Positions 24,660 through 36,300 of a stretch of DNA of 64,000 nt are shown here, piece after piece; within the stretch, counting starts at the first letter, position 1, and every line of letters begins with the position of its first letter. Position numbers and translations under genes: made by a program. The DNA comes from Fragilaria crotonensis (taxonomy: Eukaryota; Bacillariophyta; Fragilariophyceae; Fragilariales; Fragilariaceae), in assembly GCA_022925895.1 (NCBI GenBank), contig JAKSYS010000024.1, positions 1 through 64,000 of the forward strand. The letters run 5' to 3'. The notes under the pieces are model-generated. The model did no database searches. It was not told the DNA's origin and worked only from the letters and a program-made list of their open reading frames with translations.

Positions 24660-24754
24660 TGCAATTCACTATTGTTGACGATTCAATCGCTTCCCTTTCA
24701 TCGTCCCGTTTCCCTTTTTGCAGAGATCCAAGCGCATCATCTCGTCCACAACGT

Positions 24755-24990
24755 TTATGATTCGCTCCATGTGATTCGCTCCAAATTGATTGTGTTTGGC
24801 ATGTCATGTGTTCCGAGTAATTATAATGATTCGCTCCAAATTGAATGTGTTCGGCATGTTATGTGTTCCGAGTAATTATAATGAAAAGGTAAGGCAGGAT
24901 TATGACGTGTCTTCGATTCTCCTTGATATTGCAAATGAAAAGGTAAGGCCGGATTATGATGTGTCTTCGATTCTCCTTGATATTAGCAAG
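24755..24990 (+). repeat. Two adjacent short tandem duplications
   Basis: A unit of about 57 bp containing GATTCGCTCCAAATTGA and GTTCCGAGTAATTATAATGA occurs twice (about 24770-24883). It is followed by a unit of about 54-57 bp containing AATGAAAAGGTAAGGC and GTGTCTTCGATTCTCCTTG twice (about 24880-24990). They lead directly into the larger satellite. Confidence 0.85.
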
Positions 24991-25054
24991 GCACTCGCCC
25001 GATGGCCACCACTCAGATATGTGGCCTTTATCGTAGAAATGCAGGAAGCCAACC

Positions 25055-27160
25055 AGTGCGGGGAAAACCTAATGTTACCTACGATATTAGTGGTCTAAGA
25101 TCTAGAAAGCTTGAACTAAGTGTCAGCCAACCAGTGCGGGGAAAACCTAATGTTATCTAACGATATTAGTGGTGAAAACCTAATGTTATCTACGATATTA
25201 GTGGTCTAAGGTCTAGAAAGCTTGAACTAAGTGTCAGCAAACCAGTGTCAGCCAACCAGTGCGGGGAAAACCGGGGAAAACCGGGGAAAACCTAATGTTA
25301 TCTAACGATATTAGTGGTCTAAGGTCTAGAAAGCTTGTCTTCGCATAAATAGCAGATCGCCGCGCAGCTCTTGCATGCCGCGGACCTGCTCATCGCGAGC
25401 CGTGGTCGCGGTGATAGAATCCGTTGCATGAACTCTGATGACGTGTCCCAGGCTGGAGTCTTGTCTTCGCATAAATAGCAGATCGCCGCGCAGCTCTTGC
25501 ATGCCGCGGACCTGCTCATCGCGAGCCGTGGTCGCGGTGATAGAATCCGTTGCATGAACTCTGATGACGTGTCCCAGGCTGGAGTCTTGTCTTCGCATAA
25601 ATAGCAGATCGCCGCGCAGCTCTTGCATGCCGCGGACCTGCTCATCGCGAGCCGTGGTCGCGGTGATAGAATCCGTTGCATGAACTCTGATGACGTGTCC
25701 CAGGCTGAGTCCTTCGCATAAATAGCAGATCGCGCGCAGCTCTTGCATGCCGCGGACCTGCTCATCGCGAGCCGTGGTCGCGGTGATAGAATCCGTTGCA
25801 TGAACTCTGATGACGTGTCCCAGGCTGGAGTCTTGTCTTCGCATAAATAGCAGATCGCCGCGCAGCTCTTGCATGCCGCGGACCTGCTCATCGCGAGCCG
25901 TGGTCGCGGTGATAGAATCCGTTGCATGAACTCTGATGACGTGTCCCAGGATGGAGTGCTCGCAACAGCCAAACCTTGCGGGGAAAACCTAATGTTATCT
26001 AACGATATTAGTGGTCTAAGGTCTAGAAAGCTTGTCTTCGCATAAATAGCAGATCGCCGCGCAGCTCTTGCATGCCGCGGACCTGCTCATCGCGAGCCGT
26101 GGTCGCGGTGATAGAATCCGTTGCATGAACTCTGATGACGTGTCCCAGGCTGGAGTCTTGTCTTCGCATAAATAGCAGATCGCCGCGCAGCTCTTGCATG
26201 CCGCGGACCTGCTCATCGCGAGCCGTGGTCGCGGTGATAGAATCCGTTGCATGAACTCTGATGACGTGTCCCAGGCTGGAGTCTTGTCTTCGCATAAATA
26301 GCAGATCGCCGCGCAGCTCTTGCATGCCGCGGACCTGCTCATCGCGAGCCGTGGTCGCGGTGATAGAATCCGTTGCATGAACTCTGATGACGTGTCCCAG
26401 GCTGGAGTCTTGTCTTCGCATAAATAGCAGATCGCCGCGCAGCTCTTGCATGCCGCGGACCTGCTCATCGCGAGCCGTGGTCGCGGTGATAGAATCCGTT
26501 GCATGAACTCTGATGACGTGTCCCAGGCTGGAGTCTTGTCTTCGCATAAATAGCAGATCGCCGCGCAGCTCTTGCATGCCGCGGACCTGCTCATCGCGAG
26601 CCGTGGTCGCGGTGATAGAATCCGTTGCATGAACTCTGATGACGTGTCCCAGGTTGGAGTGCTCGCAACAGCCAAACCTTGAAGTGCGGGGAAAACCTAA
26701 TGTTATCTAACGATATTAGTGGTCTAAGGTCTAGAAAGCTTGTCTTCGCATAAATAGCAGATCGCCGCGCAGCTCTTGCATGCCGCGGACCTGCTCATCG
26801 CGAGCCGTGGTCGCGGTGATAGAATCCGTGCATCGCGAGCCGTGGTCGCGGTGATAGAATCCGTTGCATGAACTCTGATGACGTGTCCCAGGTTGGAGTG
26901 CTCGCAACAGCCAAACCTTGAAGTGCGGGGAAAACCTAATGTTATCTAACGATATTAGTGGTCTAAGGTCTAGAAAGCTTGTCTTCGCATATAGCAGATC
27001 GCCGCGCAGCTCTTGCATGCCGCGGACCTGCTCATCGCGAGCCGTGGTCGCGGTGATAGAATCCGTGCATCGCGAGCCGTGGTCGCGGTGATAGAATCCG
27101 TTGCATGAACTCTGATGACGTGTCCCAGGTTGGAGTGCTCGCAACAGCCAAACCTTGAAG
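25055..27160. repeat. Higher-order satellite: 126-bp GC-rich unit plus spacer unit
   Basis: The main unit is exactly 126 bp (for example 25337 to 25463, 26034 to 26160), carries GCCGCGGACCTGCTCATCGC and TGATGACGTGTCCCAGG, and is almost invariant. There are five units in a first block (25337-25970, one shortened), five in a second (26034-26675), and single rearranged units in a third and fourth (about 26742-26905 and 26980-27150). Blocks are separated by a spacer containing GGGGAAAACCTAATGTTATC and GGTCTAAGGTCTAGAAAGC, which is itself repeated alone at 25055-25330. The period is a multiple of three, so long minus-strand frames with a 42-residue repeat appear. The array sits about 130 bp beyond the stop codon of the Tls1-like gene. 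Confidence 0.95.
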
Positions 27161-27293
27161 AAATGTATGTATACACTCAGTACAATGGAGTACGATGATG
27201 GTCGAGCTCGTCAATCTTGTGCACTTGTGTTCGGCGAAGGATTGAGGAGCCTCGAAAATAATCACTTTCTTGATACTCCCTATCACGGTGGTC

Positions 27294-28142
27294 TCACCGC
27301 TTCGAGCGTTCTTTCTTTATGAATTGCTTCAGCAAGCGATCGTCGTTGCCTCTTTGGTGTTGCGGTCTTGGCTGCTTAGATTGCGTATGTCTCGCTGCTT
27401 GGAAACCCAACCGATCGTGATCCGGAGCAGTGGGGGGTAAGTGTTCTGACCTATACGACACCGTGTTCGGCGCGGTCGACGACACGCGCTGCTGCTTGAA
27501 TTCCCTAAAATTGTGACTGAATGAAGAAGAATCTAACCCACTCACATCACTTTGCTCAAGGCGGTAGCCGGCAGAAGAGGCAGCCTTCGTTCCAAATGCG
27601 CCCGGAAGACGAGTCCTGAGTTCCTCTGTCTGTTTCGCATTTTCAATTCTCGTTTCGACGGGCAGGATAACCTCAGCGATTCCCGTGCCTCCGAGCATCG
27701 TACCTCCAGCTCCCATATCAGCCTCTCTAGCGAATTGTGCGTCGTCTTCGATGTGATTTTCGATGTTGAGCGAATTCTCCAATTCTTTCACCTTATCTTT
27801 CTTAAGTTTTCTGTTAATAAATTCTTCCATAGCTGACATATGCTTTTGCTGCATGACGGTTTCTGTTGGTCCGTTCTCAGTTGAACTGAACGTGGTTTTA
27901 AATAATAGGTTTTGAGCTTCGTTCACAGTCGCTTTTTCCTCGACGAGCGTTTCTGGCTCCGGTATCAAAGTCTTAGTAGCATCAAGGCCTCGTTTGTACA
28001 AAGTTGCTTGCACTAGCTTCTGTTTCTTCTGAGTCAATTGAATAGAACCCAAGGCTGAGTCACTCTCGTCGTCCTCCTCCTCCTCGGCAGCATGTGAACG
28101 AATCGCACCTCTTTTCTTTGAAGCTTTCCTGAACGTTACCAT
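27294..28142 (-). CDS. TLS1: Tls1/C9orf78 (Hep59) family splicing-associated protein
   Basis: A 282-residue intronless gene starting at ATG 28142 (MVTFRKASKKRGAIRSH). The family (yeast Tls1, human C9orf78) associates with the spliceosome and influences splicing of selected introns. Sequence support is the family's central core: MEEFINRKLKKDK, then FAREADMGAGGTMLGGTGIA and EVILPVETRIENAKQTEEL, at about residues 105-185. The N-terminus is basic then acidic (EEEEDDESDSALG). The C-terminus ends in a basic, disordered tail (RLLKQFIKKERSKR), also usual in the family. The protein should be nuclear. The 126-bp satellite begins shortly after the stop codon, on the gene's 3' side. The frame is complete. 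Confidence 0.9.
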   Translation of the reverse strand: MVTFRKASKKRGAIRSHAAEEEEDDESDSALGSIQLTQKKQKLVQATLYKRGLDATKTLIPEPETLVEEKATVNEAQNLLFKTTFSSTENGPTETVMQQKHMSAMEEFINRKLKKDKVKELENSLNIENHIEDDAQFAREADMGAGGTMLGGTGIAEVILPVETRIENAKQTEELRTRLPGAFGTKAASSAGYRLEQSDVSGLDSSSFSHNFREFKQQRVSSTAPNTVSYRSEHLPPTAPDHDRLGFQAARHTQSKQPRPQHQRGNDDRLLKQFIKKERSKR

Positions 28143-29808
28143 CGCCTTCAATGGAAATTGCGATGTACAAATTTGTTGTAAGTTGTAACCAAGGGACTCC
28201 GGTCCCCAAGTCCCCGACAGATGAGCCGAAACGGTATTCTACCGGTACTAGTAGAGTATTACTGAGGAATTTTGGGCTTATTATGCACAGAGGAGTTCAA
28301 AATCGTGGTACAGTATTTCACCAATTTGAAATTTGAATGTCCAAATTGATATAATACCGATTTGGACGTCCAAAATGGAAAAAAGGTTAGCAACTATCGA
28401 ACAGATTTCTTCATTAGCAAGTGGCTCAGCATGCATGGAGTGCTGTAAACTCACACAATTGGGGCTAACCTCCTGCATGTAGCCAATTGTAGAAAAATCA
28501 CTTGTTGTGCAATGTTATAATTTGATGCTGTGATTCACGAGTCTATCAAATCTGTCTGCTGCAACCATGTGGGAATCTTTGTTTTGTAAACCACTTCATA
28601 ATTTGATGCTGTGATTCACCAGTCTATCAAATCTGTCTGCTGCAACCATGTGGGAATCTTTGTTTTGTAGCTAAACCACTTCCTTAGCTACTAGTTGAGG
28701 CATGGTCAAAGTTGTCTTATTGTTAAAATTGGGGTTCTGCTCAAGCTGATTCCTGTATGTTCAGCCATGGATGGCAACAAGAACAAAGTATAGAGACATC
28801 CACTTGACCTTGCAATTGCCGACAAACAATTTTCTGCAATGTAGCTCCCAATCTTCCCTCCAAAGTATTGCCTCACGCCAATGTAGGCCACCAAGCAACC
28901 ACAAGTTTGTTGAGAAGCAGCATTGCTTTGTTTGCATAATAGAATGTACATTACAGAAATTCTTGAGATTTGGCCAATGCATGGGGCCCCTGTTTACATC
29001 AGTGAAAACAACCATCATAATCACATCATCAGCATTGCATCATTGCCTTTGTTTCAAATTGGAGAGATATCAACAGGCATGTGGCTGATATTGGGTATAA
29101 CATTACTGTGTTTTTGTATTAGAGGGCAAAACTAAGTGAGCCCGACAGCACAAAAAGCACAATACATAAAGGATCCAACAGCATGTAATGATGCATGAAG
29201 ATAGATATTGGAAAATGGCACCAAAGAGAGGAGACAAAAGAGTACAGGAGCAAAAGTTGACATACATTGCCACTGTCAGGGATAGAACCGTGCTGGCATG
29301 GTGCACTTCAACAAATTTGCAATGGACAGAACCAATGACCATGTCACATGGCCTTCTCAAGCATGAAGTTTGATTAAAGCACAGTTCAATGCAAATCCTT
29401 GAGTATGTCTGCCAAGTTCCTGCACACAAGCCGACCTGGCTCCAAGAAAGGTGCAAACTCTGTAATTGCTGCCCCCCAGGTCACGGGCCTGCCCGATGGC
29501 ACTGTTGTCAGTGATGTGTGATGTATCATTACTCAAGCAAATCCCAAGCGTACAAAGCTGGTCCACCTATCTCCGTAATGAGATGCACGTGCACCAGATC
29601 ATTTTTATCCTTAAAGAATCGGGATTCCTTGAATTGCAGCGCATCGGTTTCAAGTGGATGCTACATTACAATGGGAAAATCCATCCAATTGTCCTGCACC
29701 CTCACATTCCGTTCATATCATCACAACCGACTGACGGTCCTTAAACTGACCCATTTTTGCCACATCGACCATTAAGTTGACGTTGTTCATCATTTTTGGA
29801 TTGATGAT
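28143..29808. other. Gene-poor stretch with degenerate coding-like debris
   Basis: No gene is supported. Minus-strand frames between about 28706 and 29566 have a coding-like look (for example VFTDVNRGPMHWPNLKNF and ELGRHTQGFALN) but are interrupted repeatedly and match nothing I recognise. They may be an old transposase. The 81-bp duplication at 28517 lies within. Confidence 0.35.
28517..28681 (+). repeat. Tandem duplication, two 81-bp units
   Basis: Units begin ATAATTTGATGCTGTGATTC at 28517 and 28598 and both contain CTGCAACCATGTGGGAATC. They are identical at nearly every position apart from a small insertion near the end of the second. Confidence 0.9.
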
Positions 29809-30945
29809 TCAACATCTTGCCGGTATCCGGAAATGGTGAGAAGATAGAGCATATTGGCGGCCGTCCTTCCTGTCACTGGTGTTGGCACCCGCCTGCCGTT
29901 TGTTGTACGCTGCAGCGAGGTAGTCATGCGGCCAGGAGGCACAATCCTCCCCAAGAAACACATCAGGCGCCAGCATGGGACCGTCGCTGTTGGAGTATTG
30001 CTTTGCCCTGTACATCAAGCAATTTTGCCTGAAGTCAGATGTTCTCCTCCTGGAAATCCTCAGTGGAGATACCGAGCACATGCGTTGCTGATGAAATCGC
30101 TTCACGTACCCACCCTCACCAGCCAAAAGTATACGACGCAGATCGGCCAGGCCCCTCCTCCCTTTCCAGACGTAGCTAGCTCATACTATCGAGTGGGACA
30201 AGTGATTTCGGCACTCCAACACACTCGTCACGCCGTTCCCTCGCACAGTAAAAAGCACCACACTGCCTGCGGGAGGAACAGGATCATGCTGGCCAGGAAT
30301 ACGTGATCATTCTTGTCAGCCTTGTCCTCAGGCTTGTATGAGCGGACCAACCTGACACGATCCTTTGAATCCCCCTCCATCCCGACCATAGGGACACCGG
30401 TTAAGGATAACGCCCATGAGGTACTAGAACTCGTCAGCAAGGGACTCGGACACAGTTCTGGATTCCCGGAACATCTCGCCCACGTGCGGTAGTAATTGGA
30501 AGGGATAATCACATTGGTGGTTAGCCCATGAAGTCCAATTGAGCGGAGTCTTGCCAATACAGGCAACATCTGGATGCCACTCCTCCTCCCCAGTTGTTGC
30601 CACATCCTGCAGGCGCCTCTCAAATTCGCCGCGCTCCTCGGGAACAACAGCCCTCGACAAGCAACAATGCCATTGGGATGGGAGGAGGAACTTCCGTGGT
30701 TTCCGATCAGGAAGTGTCATGACAGTTGACACCCTACAAGGCGTCCGTTCCAAGTTCAAACAAGTAGTCTTGCACGGAGAAGTTCTGCTGTTTCAGCAAT
30801 CCGATTGCGGTCACTTTGATCGGTTCTTCTGCGCGACATGAGAACCTCGCACCAGTCCTGTTGTCGTGGCATGAACGCTCTCGCGCACGTTCGCACGTTA
30901 TGAGCAGCAGTCGCTCAACCCACTTATGGCAGGGAGCATCCACAC
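29809..30945 (-). pseudogene. Unassigned broken coding region
   Basis: GC-richer than its surroundings, with overlapping minus-strand frames that read like one decayed protein: IKVTAIGLLKQQNFSVQDY (near 30800), GEFERRLQDVATTGEEEWH and LNWTSWANHQCDYPFQLLP (30650-30480), VRLVRSYKPEDKADKNDH (near 30320) and EDCASWPHDYLAAAYNKRQ (near 29930). Frames change several times. No catalytic motif was recognised. It could be a decayed transposon gene or a decayed host gene. Confidence 0.35.
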
Positions 30946-31225
30946 GCTCAAATGTAAGCGAGGAGATCGATCAGACGACACCAGTGGTTTGGTCGTGGCA
31001 CGAACGCTCTCGCGCACGTTATGAGCAGCAGTCGCTCAACCCACTGTATGGCAGGGAGCAACCGCACGCTCAAATGTAAGCGGGGGGTTGATCAGACAAC
31101 AACGATGACGACGGCACCAGTGGTATGGTTGTACCAACACAAACGCTCTCGCGCACGTTATGAGCAGCAGTTGCTCAACCCACTGTATCGTAGGGAGCAA
31201 CCGCACGCTCAAACGTTTGCAGGAA
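30850..31225 (+). repeat. Tandem repeat, three diverged units of about 125 bp
   Basis: Each unit contains ACGCTCTCGCGCACGTT, TATGAGCAGCAGT and GCTCAACCCACT, then CACGCTCAAA; start points are near 30870, 30997 and 31140. The units differ by small insertions and substitutions. Non-coding as far as can be seen. Confidence 0.85.
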
Positions 31226-31239
31226 CGATCCGACAACGA

Positions 31240-32400
31240 CCCTAATACGAATTGCGGGAACGATCCAACAACAACCGTGATACGAATCAGCTTCTTTGTT
31301 CAAACTACAAGTTGTGACCACAGTGTAGCCTACTTGCTGGTTGAGTCAAGTATGAAATGTACACGGAAACGACGTACTACACTGCATTCTAGACTCAAAA
31401 TTTGGTGAACAGGAAGGACTCATTTTGCTATGCATTATAGAGGTAACCCGTCATAGAGGACATCACTCAAAAAATTAATGACACTCAAGAATAAATGAAG
31501 GTGCAAATCACTCTAAGTACTTTCAGTACTTATTGGTCGTGGGCGGGGAGCATAAATACCATAAATATACCAATGAGTTGTAGGTATATATACACGTAAT
31601 CGATGATCACACATAAGCTACCCTTTATACTTTTATTAAACTGAAAACAAGATAAATACTCTTTAACATCAATATACATGACACATTTACAGTAGAATTA
31701 ATATTATGTGTTGTCTGGGTTTATTGTAGTACTACGATGTGTACTAAGACGTATTTTAGATGAATAGCGATACTCCTACTAGTACTATGATGCCAACGAC
31801 AACTCTACTACAACGTACTATTCGCATTGCTTAGAGTGCATGCCTGACAATCACGTTTATGAATCACAAGACAAAGAGCATAGATATGTGATTTGACCAA
31901 TCTATAGCGTGAAATATAATTGCATGTGATCTATTGCAATGATCACCATGTATTTAAACAATACACATGTATAATAAAATCATAAATACGGGTGTCCTCA
32001 ATACACAAGGTTATATATGTGTACTTTCAAAATGTATGTAGCCATGATTTGAAAATGACTACTCACCAAACGAACTTCACAACCTACACTAAAAACATAA
32101 TGATGCACGTCTAAGGGTCAAGATATGAGCTACTGATTTTCTTATCAACTGTTTGATCATCTTTATTTATAGAAGCTCAGGAATATGTCCCAAAAGCTCA
32201 TATTTATGTTTGAAATGTTAAGGTTTTTTCTAGTGCTTTGTACATACCAAGGTTGCTCAGGTCAACCAAAATGTCTGGATACTCACATATTTCAAAAAAC
32301 CTCTGACATTCCTGATGCGCAGTAGCATATTCCTCAGCCTTTTTACTAATAAGTTTTTTCGACCACTTACTAGTGCAGAATGTGCGTAAGTAGCTACTGT
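31240..32400. other. AT-rich gene-free stretch
   Basis: Strongly AT-rich with many ATAAAT, ATACACAT and TATATA words and no long frame. Scattered TACTAGTACTA-type palindromes lie near 31730-31830. It may mark the left flank of the large transposon region that follows, but no terminal repeat was found. Confidence 0.4.
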
Positions 32401-32556
32401 ATTTGAAGGAGGGTGTTTTTCCAATTAGTCTTAAACGTGTTACTACGTTGTGTACGGTACCAATGTCGCGTTACGAAGTTCTATTCATCATCACCATCAT
32501 AACTACCAATGGTGTCACGCCAGTTGCCTGCAGGTGGTGCAACAAAGGCCCGCAGA

Positions 32557-33141
32557 TCATACGTTTGCGCTTTCTTCGTACTCGTCAGCAAGTGTTTCTG
32601 ATGTTTGCGACAATTCTTGTATGTTATTGTTGTCAGTTGTCGCTTTCTGATTGCACATGCCATCCTTAAACATAAGATGCCCATTCTCGCAAACCTGTTC
32701 GTAACCACGGCGCTTCTTTTGTAAAGTCCCATGATTGCTGATCCATTGTTTGGTTAAAGTCTCTTCCTCCATAATAAGGTTGTTGATCTTCACACAAATC
32801 GCATCGTTCTGATTTGTAACTTTACAAAGTTTTGCAAGTTCCAAACAATTTTTAATTCCATTTTGAATACATTGAACAGCAATTGTGTACTCCCTTTCTA
32901 ATGCTTGACTCTCTGCCACAGCCCATTGTGCACAACACCTTGCCACCTTCATGTCTTCGTTGCTAGGCTTTCTCATCAAAATGGCCGTTCCATTCTTGAC
33001 TGTCATCTCATCATGCATGTCTTGTGTCTTTGCTTTTTTCATTTTGTTTTCGTGCTTTGGTGCACATTCTGTTCTACAAGTCTCAGTACATTGTGGTACA
33101 AAATTTATTGTTAATCTACCACGTATGAACATTACACACAT
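32557..33141 (-). CDS. Unrecognised protein in the transposon region
   Basis: A 194-codon frame. The likely start is one of the internal Mets, such as that of MKKAKTQDMHDEMTVKNG. It is Cys-containing and helical, with a Glu/Lys-rich middle (MEEETLTKQWISNHG) and a zinc-like tail (CENGHLMFKDGMC). It is divergent from the transposase-like gene. No family was recognised. It is either a small accessory gene or a piece of a decayed one. Confidence 0.35.
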   Translation of the reverse strand: MCVMFIRGRLTINFVPQCTETCRTECAPKHENKMKKAKTQDMHDEMTVKNGTAILMRKPSNEDMKVARCCAQWAVAESQALEREYTIAVQCIQNGIKNCLELAKLCKVTNQNDAICVKINNLIMEEETLTKQWISNHGTLQKKRRGYEQVCENGHLMFKDGMCNQKATTDNNNIQELSQTSETLADEYEESANV

Positions 33142-33331
33142 ATATCTTTGTTCCTGGTACCTAAATTTTGCTTGCTTCCTTGCTTATTCAAAGATTTAGA
33201 TAAAAGCACATCAACAGCCCCAAATCCTCTTCATGCTTGCTTCTACAACCTGTCGCAACCCATTGTGTCCTATTCCCCACAAAGTATTCAGAACCCATGC
33301 CGCTTATACGTCACCTTAACAGCTCCAATGG

Positions 33332-36300
33332 ATGTTTGCACTTCATCCGAACTGGCACTTCTGCCTTTGCAAAGCCCCCTGTCACTCCCCCAGGAATCGT
33401 TGTATCTACAAGTGCCCAACTAATGCATTTTTGCATCCGCATTTTGTCAACCTCGAACACTCATTTGCAATGTTGCCACAGGAATCCAATGGTGATGCAA
33501 CTCCATTAAGCACTTGCCAGAATGAACACCAAGGTACTGACGACAACTTTCAGTGTTTTGGAGCAAATGACGATGATGCTGCGGATGCAGAGCCGGAACT
33601 GCAACCTTGTGTTGACCAAAACAAGCTTCCTCAAAGCTTTGCATACCCTGGATTCATGCACACCATCAATCAAAAATGGACGGCTGCTTTACTTAAAGTT
33701 ATGGATGATATCAACGCTCCAGACTACGCCTTTGGATTGATTTTAGCATGGGCCAGAGGTGCTAGTGCTGAAGAGTACTCCCTCCGTCCGAATATAGTAG
33801 TCCCACTTAAACTTTCAGTCGAGAAAAGTCTGGCATTTCACCGAAACGTCATGTCATTTGCATTGCACTAAATGAACACTATCAATCTATGTATAACATC
33901 AAATGCATGCGTTTCGATCTGAATGTTCAAAATTGAGTTTTCAGGTCGCAATTTTCGAAATAAATTTTTCTTAAGGCTTTAACTCGCGCAGATGATCTCC
34001 CCGGTCCCAAAGCTTCCGTTACGACTTTTTCAACTATACATGACAAACACAAAACGTACTGAGGGCTAAACAAAATAAATTGTTTACAGAACGCTGTGAT
34101 ACCTGAAAGGTTGCAGTCCTGACGGTAGTTATGCTTGAAGTCATTAACGGTCATTGCTCATGGCTTTTATGTGCTTACTAAATCAATATTGCACCATATA
34201 GGAAAAACTAACGGATTATGTTAATTAAAAATTGTGTCTCAAATTGCAAGGACACTCTTCCTCATACAAGGCTCATTCAAAACTTTATGTAACTATTAGT
34301 GGCCTTTACTTTGAATACTGTTCCGTTTCCATGTGTTTCATTCAACATGATATATGGAATGCCAATTATGCGGAATTTTTTGTCACAATGCGGAAATTTC
34401 TCTAAGTAGCGTCGGTTGAGAGAGCGCATGCCTCGCCAACGTGTAGAAAGATACCAACAGCCTACGTCCAAATGACTGAAAGACACCGGATGGAAACCCC
34501 TTGAAAATATTAGTTGGGACTGCTATATCCGGACGGAGGGAGTATTCCTTTTACCCACAAGGCGGACTGGATCGCGCCCGCAACGTAACTGTCTTGGTGA
34601 AGTCCATGGCAAATGCCACACAGCTGTTGCCATCCGTGCTTCCTGTCGTCCCTTGTCCTCACGGCCCACCATCTGATGTGGTTGTGGTTGACTTTTTTCC
34701 CCAACTGTTACGTTTACTTCAAAATCCCAGCATCATTATTCCTGTAAATGTTGTCTTGGACTTCAACGACCCTTTGAAACCATACACAAATGCCTTGTTA
34801 GGTGAAGCCCTTTCCGGAAGTGTCTATCGCCAAGCATATGCCCGTTTTATTACTGACCCCACGTGTCAGTTGCTTATGCCTATTATTCAGTGGATTGATC
34901 GTACTTTGGTGACAGGAAATGACCAATTTTTGCTCAAGCCTTATATGTTCACACCTGCCATTTTGACAGAATCATTTCGGCGCACTATTCAGGCTTGGGG
35001 CTATCATGGGTATTTACCGAAAAGTAAAACATCAACAGCACAAAATCAGACACAATTGCAAGGTGACAATATCCGCAATTATCACGCTCAATTGAGTAAA
35101 GTGTTGCACAGTTTCAGAACGCCTCCTCCACGATTGCGTGGGATCACACTTCCCATGGGCTCTTCTGGAAGAATCACCGTGGACATCATTCCATGCATAT
35201 TATTTGTAATACAAGATATGCAGGAAGGCGACATGTTATGTGGACGCTTCGGTCCTCATACGCAACAAATCCAATGCCAATCACGGTCCTACAACGTCAA
35301 TTATAAAGATTTGGCATCACATACGGTCACATATAAATATTTATATGCAGCACCAATGCATCAAATTGCACAATCTAATGATCCCGCCGTACGACAGCGC
35401 TGGTCGCAGCATAAACTGGACAATGCGTTTCAACATGTGGAAATGGCCGATCCTGAACGTGGTATATTTGGTGCTACTCCAGTTGAAACGCTCAACGCAT
35501 TTCGCAAAGGTTTGGTTGAAATGGTTACATATGTGGTGCTTGATCATGTCCCTGCAAGCAAGAAGGCTGCACTTGACCGCTTGGCCTTGCGTGTTCACAA
35601 GTCATACCGACAAACGTTACGTAGCACGTTTCCATCAACTTCATTTGGCAATGGAATAGCAAACATTACCAAACTTTCTGCTGCTGAACGTCTCGGATTG
35701 GTTTTTCTGTTTGTCATTTTGGGTCACTACGATGAAGGGTGGACAATATTATCATCGGCACTTGAACATTGCCACAACAGCACGACCAAAACTTCAGAAC
35801 CGGCTCCAAAGCGTCACTGCTATAAACCACAGTTCAAAGATATTCTGCAAGTATTTGAAGCCATGTTATGTTTTGATGAGTGGTTACGGAAAGATACATA
35901 TTGGGTGCATCAGGATTCACCCGTCAACAAAGCTGTTGTTACGCGTTCTATTGCCAAACTCATGCATTTGAGCAAAGAATATATTCCAACCGTGAAATCA
36001 ACAGCATGGCATTATCCCAAATTCCATGAATTAAAACACATTGTGGATGACATTATCCGGTTTGGTGCCCCTCAGAATTACTGCGCACAACGCCCAGAAG
36101 CATTGCTGATTGTTGCCGCTAAGCAACCAGGAAGGCGGGCACAAAAAAGGCACAAAGGTGTGGTTTACAAACTTCAGGCAGCACAACGACTGTGTTACTT
36201 GTTGATGATAAATACGGTGCACGACCGTATTCAACAATGCGCTCCTTCCCTGAACCGCAAACCCATCTTAACGTCTGAGACTACCCTTGATGACACACTT

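Noticed and set aside
25319-26675. Two long minus-strand frames (over 215 codons) with a 42-residue repeat, as a repeat protein
   Set aside because: The 126-bp period is a multiple of three, so any frame open in one unit stays open in all. Two frames are open at once, there is no domain, and spacers interrupt the array.
25337-27150. CRISPR-like array
   Set aside because: Repeats are 126 bp, head to tail, without unique spacers, and the host is eukaryotic.
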